NCBI RefSeq assembly: GCF_018691265.1
Contig: NW_024881283.1
Location: 6,359,731-6,423,730, forward strand
Source of the DNA: Tyto alba
Taxonomy: Eukaryota; Chordata; Aves; Strigiformes; Tytonidae
DNA: 64,000 nucleotides
Direction of reading: 5' to 3'
The translations under genes and the position numbers were made by a program. Shown here piece after piece: positions 54,500 through 64,000 of the stretch (position 1 is the first letter of the stretch; the number at the start of each line of letters is the position of its first letter). The notes under the pieces were generated by a model, which saw only the letters and a list, made by a program, of their open reading frames with translations, was not told where the DNA came from and did not search any database.

Positions 54500-54611
54500 T
54501 GCGCATGCGCACTGAGCAACGGAGATGAGTGGGCAGGATCTGCGCATACGCAGTGGGATGGAGCAGGCGGGGCGACAGCCCATGCGCGCTGGCAGCGGTT
54601 GGCGCATGCGC
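54500..54611. promoter_or_regulatory. Cluster of NRF1-type palindromes upstream of SNHG3
   Basis: TGCGCATGCGC at 54500-54510, TGCGCATACGCA at 54541-54552, CATGCGCGC at 54581-54589 and GCGCATGCGC at 54602-54611. The CpG-rich block ends in a YY1-like GCCATGGCGGCC at 54639-54650. Confidence 0.75.
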
Positions 54612-54744
54612 GGTGGGGAAGGCGGGAAAGGCAGCGCGGCCATGGCGGCCCCGCCGGCGGCTCCCCCCCCCCCCCGCGAGCACACAGCCAAGGTCACGCA
54701 CCGCCACAAAACACCACCACAAGAGCAGGGTTTTCTTAAAAAAA

Positions 54745-55504
54745 AATCCTAAAATACTTTTATTCAATAATTAAAATCTGTTGGAGACTGATATACAATG
54801 CAGTGATTTAGTCTACAGTCATACTGTACAGGGGGAAGCTGTGAAGGAAGACACACATCCCACACGCCCCCGCCATTCCCCACAGGCAGGGGTGGGTCAG
54901 GCCATGGCAGCCCCGGTGTTGGCACAGCGCGGAGGAACCGGGGTACAGCGAGGCCCACCCCGAGCAACAAGACAGGTTTGTGAACAAGGCAAGCCATTCT
55001 CTCCATTCCCACACCCTCCTCATCCTGTGATACTCCCTTCTTCACTTTACGTGGCATCTCACATGGGTTAGGTTTTGTGCATGATACAGCAGTGGTTGAA
55101 ACCAGAAATTTTTTTAAAAAAATCCCACCTTTAGGAAGAACCAATATGAGCTCATTCTCCGAAGAGAAAGAGTATTGTTTTAAGGTCACTTTTTAAACCT
55201 ATTCTTTCCCTCCCTCTTCCACCCACACCGTGAAATTATCAAGTTTCCAGTAGGTTTAGCTGTAAAAATGAGAAAAGGCAAATTTCACCCTGATTTGGGA
55301 GAATAAAAAACATCTGGGGGGAAGCCACAATAAAAAGAACTGACTACTCTCACAGCTTCCCCAAATTAAAAAGTTTTAAAAAGGCAACAGTCCTTTCCTG
55401 GTTCTGTAATTTGTTACACAAGCCTAGGTATCTCAAGATCTGTTAACATCACAGCAAGTGTGAGAGAGGAGGGGAGGGAATGTTTTATACATTTGTGTTT
55501 TTCG

Positions 55505-55536
<32 letters not shown>

Positions 55537-56201
55537 AAAAGATGCAGCATATGTTAATATCTATACAATTCCCTTCCAGGACAACAAACCGTTGGTCAGT
55601 AGTGATTCAGGACATTAAGGACATGACAGAGACGCAAGCAAAACCCAAAAAATTACGAGTCACATGTCAGTTGTCTGCCAGGCCAGCATCTGCACAGGGT
55701 TCTCTGTACACAGCTAATATACACACATGCTTCCTAGCACATCCCCTCTCCATTCCTCAGCTTTCCAACACTAGAGCTGCCTTTCCCCCCCGCCGCCTCC
55801 TTTTGTTAAGGAGGAAGAAATGAAGGAGTTGCATCCCCAACAGGAGTATGTACAGCGGAGAACCGGGCCTGTCTGGGCTGAGAAAGGGAGCTGGGGAACA
55901 AACCATCCATTCACACGTGCATGGTCTCCTGGCAGGGACGCTGGCGCCGGAGCAGAGGCGTATTGCTGAGCCGTGCGAGGTATAGTGTTCAGTTCCAGCC
56001 TGATGGCACTCGAGACATCTTTGTTCCAGTGAAATGCTACATTCAGACAGGATTCCCCTTCCCTGGCCGAAAGCCCTTTTCTGGATATGTTTTGAAGGCA
56101 AATCTTGGAAGAGCCGAGGTTCCACCCTCGCTGTATTGCCCAAGGAGAGGGATGCAGAGAACTTCCAGTCCTCTCAGGTCTCTTGCTCCCTTCTTGGAAG
56201 A
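54745..56201 (-). other. PHACTR4: PHACTR4 3' UTR
   Basis: Non-coding stretch between the PHACTR4 stop codon and its poly(A) signal, about 1.45 kb. It contains a poly-T/A run near 55509-55533. Confidence 0.7.
54758..54763 (-). terminator. Likely PHACTR4 polyadenylation signal
   Basis: TTTATT on plus, AATAAA on the gene strand. It places the PHACTR4 3' end near 54740, only about 300 bases before the SNHG3 start. Confidence 0.7.
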
Positions 56202-59200
56202 TTATGGTCGATGATACCTAAAAGCCAAGTGAAAAAAATCTGAGTTTCATCCTTGGAACTCAGGTTAAATGGTTACTAGGCCACTGCAGATGACCAAGAA
56301 GAGTAAACTGAACCACCTCTGAACTCAGCCCTCAGGAAAGCTGTTAACACCAAGCAATTTCACCTCTGCCTCAGAAAGGCTTGTGCTCTGCAAACACTCA
56401 TCTCAGCCACACAGAACAACTGTTGGGGGTGGGGGGAAACAATCACCTGGGCCATGATCCACAGGTCACTTTGTAGATAATATCAGAGCCAACTACCTAG
56501 GTGTTTCGTGGCTGTGGCTTCTGTTGCACATGTCTCTAGCCCCAGAAAAGCACACTCCAGCTGCAAGGTCACATTGGTTTCAGATACACATCAAACCAGC
56601 CACTGTCACTTTTGAGTTTCCAGGCTCAAAGCCCCAGTTTATGGAAGAGCAACCCACTTCATGTCTGCTACCCCTCCAGTCACCTGAGACCACCAAGGCA
56701 GAAAGGGACATTGCATCTTCAACTGCTGGGCATTTTTTCTAAGGTTTTAATATTTTGCCTCTCTGCACTACCCTTGCAACACAGTTCTCCCAACAAGACC
56801 GAAACTCTAAGTGGTTATGTTCTCGCTCACCTTGTGAACTGCTTGCTGTCCTCATGGACTTCCATTTCACAGCTCTTAAACTCATTCAGCTCCTTCCGGA
56901 TGGCAGCCTACATGAAAAGGGGGAGAGATTTATCTCCTGCTAAGGCACACGTACATTTCCTTCTCTCCCATCTCAGGTGAGCTCAGATGTGGCAAGAGGG
57001 TGCTGTACCTCCCACACCCCTGCTCAGGGCTGACCTGTACCTACCACCTTCCAGTGGTGAAGAGTTAAATGTGGTTTTGATACACAGGGCTGAGTCCCAC
57101 AGTTCTTTGGTAAAGGAAGATGCTCAGATTGCAGCAGCCACCCCAGCTTTCGCAGTCCATTCACACTAGGCTGAGTTTAATCAGCCCCACCTCCACCCTG
57201 GGGGCTGGGCAGTCCCCACAAGTGGCCAAGGGAAGACAAGAACAGGCAGGCTTTCCCTGCCAGCTTCTTGCCCAGGCCTGCCAGAGCTGCAAGGGCCAGC
57301 ACTCCTCTGATCAACGCCCTGCACCTTCCACCCTCTTCCGTCACTGAGAAGCGGAGGCAGAAGCCACGCTGGTGTGCAGACCATGCCCACTTGGGCTCCA
57401 TGTCACCACTAAGCGGGGAGGAAGCAGGGCTGGGTACAGCACACATGGGCGAAGGGACACTGGCGGTGCTTGGTGGGGTGGCAGGGGGAAAGATGGAGAG
57501 GTGAAGCAAAAGGAACAGAGCACATCTCCTCGGCTTGAACGGGACACCCCGATATAGCTCCCCTCCCCACACCTGGGGACAGGACACTCCCTGTTACCTT
57601 GTCAGCTGGTGTTAGCTTTGTCCATGGCTTATCCGCTCGCCGGTCATAGTCTTGAGCATCTGTTACTTCCACATATTCGTTAAATCTCAGGATCTTCCTG
57701 GCCTGCAGCTCTGCCACTGTGGGCCTTTGGCTAAGCTGAACACCAGCAAGAGCAAAGAAACTTAGTTTGTGCCTTGTCCACAAAGCACTAAGCATCCTGA
57801 GCAAAACTAAAACCAGTTCCCTCACTGGGCCTGAACCACAGATACTACACTAGGTCCTGCTCGCAGCCTGCAAGGGAGCAGGCAAACCCTCTCACAGACA
57901 GCATAATCTCGTTCAGATCACGAGGAAAGGCTAGGGCAGGACCGAGGCTGCGTTGCCAAGGAGAAGGGAGGCACCAAGGGGTTTGGGAACAGCCACTACA
58001 AGGGTGAGCCCTGTGTGACACCCCTACAACCAAGCAAGCCCGTTCTCCATTTCAGCAGTGGCAACACTCACATTTCATACTTACAGGCCCTTGAGAAGTT
58101 TTTCCCAGCCATGAGTAACAACCGTAAGTAACTCGGACGTAATAGCTAAAAGCAGCTGTTGCTCTACTCGGCTTCTCCCACACCACTGTTACTTTAGAAA
58201 TGGATTTTGGGGAGCCTGGTGTGAAAGTTGTGGCCACTGAAGGACTGTGTTAAAACAGCCAGGCCAGCACCAGCAAACCTTTCAAGTGCCAGGTGCCAAA
58301 TTTAGTTCTCATCTAGCTTGTTACGCTTGATGCCAGCTCAGATCTATCACTGACAAGGGGCCGCAGTGCCAACAGCTCGCTGTTGGTGACAGTCCACGTT
58401 CCAAAGTCACTGCAGTCAGAGGGCACTGGGGACACTTACACAATAGCCCCATGACTTCACCCACAGCAAGGTACCTACGATGTGCTCATAGCCACCACCA
58501 TCCCCGACAGTGCTGCCAGATGGCCGTCACAGCACGGAGGCCAGCAGTACCTTTCTGGTGAGCCTGCGTTTGATCTCTCGCTTCTCAGCTTGACGGTCAG
58601 CTTCATTTTTCGCTGCCAAGGCGGGGAGGGGGGGGCGGAAAAAAAAAAAAAAAAAAATTCCTGTAAGCATCACAGGCTTTGAAAAGTGCTTTCTGGGCTT
58701 GAACAAAGGAGAGTATGGAGCTCTATCAGATTATCTACATATCTGAAAGCTCACTGTGGCGTGCGTGCACTTATTGCAGGCAGAGAGCACAGTCCATCGC
58801 AGTACCTCACCAAGCACCCCTGACCGACAGTGGCAAGATGGGTCTTTACACAGCACGAGTGAGTCATTCTCTTCTGCCCTGTGTATGTTAAAGATTAATG
58901 GCCATATTGTCAAAATACATCCAGGCCGCTTTGCAGATTGCTCTCCCCCAAAGCTATTATACTTTAAAGAGAATAACAGCACAGATAAATATTTTAAATG
59001 GAAACTTCCTGAACTGACATTTCCCTTTCCTCAAGATGTTTATTTAAAATTCTTCGCAGAGCATGGTATGGCCAAGAGAAACATCACTGACTGATCAACG
59101 AACTGCTGCTTTTTGGATCATGCAATACAATGCTGTAATGTCTGGACCACAAATTAAAGTCCAGCCCAAACAAAACCAGCTTTAACAGTCCTTGCTGTGT

Positions 59201-62200
59201 AACATCAGTCTTAACCAGTTCACGTACCTTTCCCTGAGGTGTCAGGAGCTTTTCTATAATATGATGCTTTGAACTCTATTGCTTGGTACTACTGCTAAGG
59301 TCTGATTTTACCCAGAGCCAGTTTCTGATGGTAACAAAGTACTGGGAAAAAATAGTGGAACTGCTTTACTAGTTTTACCAAAGCACAGTCCTCCATTACT
59401 ACCAGTACTTCCAGTACACCTGGACTACAATATTAAAGGCAAACTTATTTTATTACTTAGGACCACTAGAGACGCATTACTCACGTTGAAGTATGTTCCT
59501 CTGCTCCAGTTCTTCTGCTGTCGGTCTCTGACTCAGTCGCCTAAAGAAAAGCGTGACAAGCGTGTAATGTTTTATTTGGTCTCTCATCAGGAGGGGATGA
59601 AGAGTACAATTGCTTCCTTTCAGTGCACTGGGAAGCCTCCTTGACACCCCTCATTCACCAGTGAGGATCACTACTGCCCTGTTTTGCACTCTCTTCCACT
59701 CAAACAGCTCTTCACCCCCAGGCACAGGTTTGGAAAGGGCTACAGCCCGGGTTTGGAAAGCGCTAAGGTCTCTTAAAAGCCCAGAGGGAACTTTGCAGGG
59801 AGCTCAAGGAGATGGCAGAGCCTGGACCCTCAGCAGCCGAAGCTTAATTCACCACCTAATGCATCAGCACTCAGCCTGCATCTATCCACATCTTTATACG
59901 CCGTCTGTATTATATGGCAGTAACGTTTCTGTAGCCCTTGAGAGTTTCCCCTCCCTTTCCATTTAACCCCTGGAAACAGGGGCCTGTCAGGGGATGTTGC
60001 TCAACTCCAGGAGGAACTTCCAACTTTTATAACCAAGGAGGAAAAGCACCACTGTCTCCCAGCCCTGATCCAGCAGCAGTGCCCAACCACCCATCATATT
60101 CCAGCACTGGCTGCTCAGAAAAGGCAACAGCTTTGTCCATTGCCACCTGACACCCGCTGTGCCAAGGGCTCAAACGTAACACCCTCCCCTCCATTCTTCG
60201 TACCTGATCAGCGTCGTCCCAATCTGGTGCCGAATTTCGTTCCACTCCTCCTTGCTCTTCCGAGGAAAGACAATCTTCTCCTCCTGCGGCGTGGTTGTGT
60301 TCCCCAGCTTTATAGCTAGCGTGTCTTTCCTTTTCACTTTGTTAGCCAACGTGCCTGTGGGGAGGAAGAGCAGCGGGATGTGACTGAAGACTGCAGTGCC
60401 CGAGCACAGCGATACGAGCCACGTGCCCCTGGCAGTTGTGCTCTCCCCTGAGGTTTGCTTTCCAAGCTCTGCACTACAGCTCTGGAGCTAGTCACTACGG
60501 CAGCCGCCAGCATTTCTGCGTGATGCCCACCTGCTCACCTAACGCTATCCCACCTGAAGGGGTGGGACAGCACGAGCTGTTGCAGGAGCCATCTGCAACT
60601 GGAGGGGGGGGGGGTGTGCATCTCAGCAGATGAGCATATCGGTTTGGCTGTAGAGCCTTTGAAAAAGCGAGGAAGAGGACATGTGGTACATCATGAAACC
60701 AAGAACCAGCTGCTTTGAAGCACTGTGTGAACTAGCTCTTTGATCCAGATCTCAATACAGCCAGGCACGAGTTCAGCAGAGGAAAAAAAAAGCCAGCTGC
60801 AATGTCAAAGCCTTACTGTTATGGCTTTCATCTTCTTCCTCATCCTCGTCATCTTTGTACAGGATGGGCCCTTCTGAGTCAGAGTCGCTCATCCCTTCAT
60901 CTCCTTCCTGCTCCTCTGGCAGGACGTGGGGTACCAGTTTGGGGATGACTGTGACAGATGGCACATCTCCAATATACACACGAGGGCCCGAATTCTGCTC
61001 CTCTTCCTGGTCATCTTCCTCTTCCTCATCGTCTGGACTAACGAGAAGCATACTATTACATCTCTTAACACATGCCACAGGGACTGGGGGAGTAATCCCG
61101 AGATGAACACCTTGTCAGCCCACAGAAGGCAGGTCTGTGGGTAGCCCAGGAACCAGAGATCCAAGTGCAGCCCCACAATCCTGCACTGTCCCCTCTCTCC
61201 AAAGCACAGGGAGCTCTGGCAGAGGAAATGCCAGAGGCAGGTTCTCTGTAGAACCAAACAGCCCTCTCACCCGCCTACTTTGGGACTTGCAGGTTCAACT
61301 CTTATATTACAAGACTGTCCTTTTCCCACTTCTGTTTTGCAAAACGAAAGGCTGAGGAAGGCCACAAAAGGATGAAATCCAGGACTTTGTTTTGTCTTGG
61401 TGCAAATAAAGGCAGGCCTGGGTTCCTGGCATTGGCCTGTGTTTGTAGTCTGGAACCCATTTTCCTCTGTGAGCAATAAAATTCCAGAACCAGGGTTAAT
61501 TTCATAGGGATGATGCACTGGCCCCCTAAGAGGCTGAAACACAGATTTAGCCAACAGACAAAATGGTTTCTAGGCTGGTTCAAAAAAACAGCCAGGAAAC
61601 CAGCCCTGCCCACAGCTCTCCTCACCATCACAGCCTCGCAGAAGCAGGGAGTACGACCCCGACGTGCCAGAGCCCAGTGTGACCCACCCCACCGCCAGCT
61701 GTTTACTGCACGCGGGTACAGCAGGTACTCACACTTTCAGCATCTCAATGGTGACAGGCAGGGACCTCGTCCTGCCCAGGGTGCCACTGTCCTCTCCAAA
61801 GCCATCGTTCTCGAAGAGCAGCGAGTGAGCCCTGTGTGACCCCTCGGCAGGCGGGGTGACAGGCAGAGGACTGGCCAGAGCCTGCTGGATACGGATGTGC
61901 AACGGGATTTGGGGTAGGCGAGGCAGCGCGTGAGGTTCGCCAAACCCTTGCTCTGCTGTCCTCTTCGCCACTTCCAAGGACCTGAAGTCTTCGGGAACAG
62001 GAGGAGTCTCTTTGGGTGGGTCCAGGGAGCGCGGAGGGTCCAAGGCAGGGGTGGAGGCAGGCAAGGGCATGCGCGGAGGCTCGGGGGGAATGTGTGTGGG
62101 CAGCGGCGGCGAAGGCGAGGGCGGTGGGTAAGCAGAGGTGATGTGCATCGGTATGAGTGCGGGGCGGTTAGCTGCCACTGTCCTGTCGTTCGGGGGCTTG

Positions 62201-62312
62201 GAAGCGATAGCTGCCTCTGACGTGTTGTTAGGCAGGAGGCCTCTCTTCGGCGGGAGCGGAGGGGAAGGTTTGGACAAGCCTGTACCACTGTTCATTGCTT
62301 GAGAAAGTTCAG
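56202..62312 (-). CDS. PHACTR4: Phosphatase and actin regulator 4, 3' part of gene
   Basis: PHACTR proteins bind G-actin through RPEL repeats and protein phosphatase 1 through the C-terminus; PHACTR4 controls actin and cofilin signalling. Exons in transcript order: 62312-61733, 61037-60817, 60354-60204, 59540-59485, 58612-58551, 57735-57598, 56907-56831 and 56217-56202, all in phase, 433 residues. The first visible exon is a proline-rich linker ending in a [12 protein letters not shown] segment. An acidic stretch follows ([22 protein letters not shown]). RPEL cores are seen as [13 protein letters not shown] and [13 protein letters not shown]. The PP1-binding tail starts [20 protein letters not shown] and the protein ends Tyr-His-Arg-Pro. 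The penultimate exon encodes KELNEFKS. The 5' exons lie beyond 64000. The RPEL and tail residues favour PHACTR4 over PHACTR1-3, as does synteny with SNHG3 and RCC1. Confidence 0.93.
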
Positions 62313-64000
62313 CTGAAAATAAAAACCGCAAAAGCCACTATATTTAACAGGACATTTTCCAGATATCCTTCACCAGTGTGGAATAAGCATGGCAAACCAT
62401 GGACCAAGCAATCTCTGCTGCTTTTCTGCTAGAACACAGTGCCAGAAATAACCAGGTTGCAAGCCTCTAGTTTGTCCTTCCTGCAGCAAAGGTAAGACTT
62501 GGGAGAGCAGCCAGAAACAAGCAGGCTGGGAGACGTTTGTGCATCCTGCTGCTTTGGAGACAGAGAAACAGCACCAGCCCTCAAGTGTCAGCAGATGGAG
62601 CTCACCCAGACCAAGCAGGCTGCCTCAGCCAAGGAATGCAGGTATGTAGGACACTTTATGGCTATATTTACAGCATCAGTTTACAAAGGAATCTGAGACA
62701 TCCAGGACACCCCAGACTCCAGTTGTGTTAACAGCTCCCTTGCACATTAAAAAACTTTTGGGGAAGTCTCAAATGCAAAAGTCAGCAGAATTGCAAGCAG
62801 CAATGTGCTCTCCCCATTTCCATTCATCTGCCAGACCCAGCCCAAGAACACCTTGCTGCCAGCAGCTCCTGCCTCTTTCAGCGTGAAGCTCTGTTCTACT
62901 CCCTCTGCACTCTGTTTCTGAAGCCCCATATAAAATTCTCTGCAACTACAAAATAACTGGCAAAACTTCCCAAAATACCTTTAAAGCCTTGAGTCTACAT
63001 AGTTTATATCTGCTGTGTGATGGAAGAGGGAGAGATGGGAACTGTGTCCATTTGGACACGCCTGCAGCAATCTCAAGTTCCTCACACACCCCTCGTTTCC
63101 TAGGGAAGAAGTTACAGCAGTGAAGACTGCTCTTGCTTTAGGAGTTTGTAGCCTTTAACATTCATGTATCAATGGTTCCTTGGGCTCAGAAAGATTTTGC
63201 CCACCTGCTAGAAGAGGACCAGATTTACTGCGCGCTTCAGCTGGAGCGGGCGATGGGGACACAGCTGCGGCCCCAGTACAGAGCTGGGAGGAATCCACCG
63301 GACCAGACACCACAAGAGGGTGCTGCAAGCAGGGAGTGCTTCACTGAGATACGGCTGCGTAACTGGAGAGAGGTGGGTGCATTTTTGGGATGTTTAGCAT
63401 TTTCAGACTTTCCCCTTGTAGATTAAGGGACAGATTGTGCAAAACACCGAGTGCCCTCAGCTCCCATCAACCTATCCCAGAGGGATTCCAGTATCTCCTC
63501 AGAGGTGGTCGAAGCCTGGCAGGACCAGGCTCAAATCGCCTGATCTCGAAAGGGACGAAGCAGTGGCAAAAAGAAGAACCAGAAAAGGGCTGGGTGCTGC
63601 TCAGAGCATCCTCCCGAGCCAGCCCGTCTGCCTTCACTGCAATAAATCCAGCACACCAACTAGCACAACCTCTTGTGTCATGCCACCGCGGCCAGACCCG
63701 GTGCTCTAGCACAGGCTACAGCACCCGTGGCTCCCGAAACCCGTCAGCAGCACCAAGCACCAGGGCTGCTGCCAAGCTCAGGGCCAGCAGGACAGCAGCA
63801 TTTGCCCCCCACCCCCCACCCCCCTGCTTTTTCAAACCGATGCTGATTAAATTCCCACTCCCCAAAAGCAAGTGTTTCCTGAGCCTTATTCTCAGGTACT
63901 GCATCAGACATGCCAGAACTGCTCAGAGAATGAGCATAAGTGACCAACTTCAAGAGGGCACAAAGGGGTGATCTGCACATTAACAGTCCTCCCCTGCCTT
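62313..64000 (-). other. PHACTR4 intron, no exon recognised
   Basis: Sequence upstream of the large proline-rich exon. I could not identify another PHACTR4 coding exon here. A plus-strand open frame at 63172-63426 is discussed separately. Confidence 0.5.

Overview
This window is nuclear DNA from a vertebrate, almost certainly a bird. It is GC-rich with compact introns, carries a CR1 LINE copy ending in the usual ATTCTGTG-type 3' tail, and holds an endogenous retrovirus whose primer binding site matches tRNA-Trp. The gene set TCEA3, OPRD1, RCC1, SNHG3 and PHACTR4 corresponds to human 1p36-p35 genes, which in chicken lie on a microchromosome (chr23, from memory). I saw no bacterial, CRISPR or phage content.

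Layout. (1) 110-5037, plus strand: the 3' twelve coding exons of TCEA3, a TFIIS-family elongation factor. One of its introns is a textbook U12-type AT-AC intron. (2) 5.7-26.2 kb: gene-free spacer with a GATG microsatellite, homopolymer runs and a 5'-LTR-gag-dUTPase remnant of a class II retrovirus (20782 to about 23740). (3) 26402-34194, plus strand: OPRD1, the delta opioid receptor, complete in three coding exons, with a TATA box, an overlapping uORF, a 17-bp minisatellite and a 50-bp inverted repeat in intron 1, and a GC-AG intron 2. (4) 34.2-42.7 kb: probable OPRD1 3' UTR followed by featureless spacer. (5) 49500-43970, minus strand: RCC1, complete at 421 codons, with a roughly 690-bp CA/CAGA composite microsatellite in one intron and an antisense CR1 in another. 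(6) 54444 to about 52310, minus strand: an SNHG3-like snoRNA host gene with TATA box, 5' TOP start and a clear intronic U17/SNORA73 H/ACA snoRNA. (7) 62312-56202, minus strand: the 3' eight coding exons of PHACTR4, whose 5' part lies beyond the window.

How the genes relate. PHACTR4, SNHG3 and RCC1 keep the same order and orientation as in human; the SNHG3 and RCC1 promoters share NRF1-type palindromes. OPRD1 and RCC1 are convergent here. No unknown multigene system is evident. The most interesting items are splicing-related (AT-AC intron, GC-AG intron, donor-like minisatellite, candidate poison microexon), the betaretrovirus-like dUTPase combined with a tRNA-Trp primer site, and an RCC1 N-terminus that lacks the usual X-Pro-Lys methylation motif. 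All exon structures are read from the sequence by splice consensus and family similarity; no alignment or database search was run.
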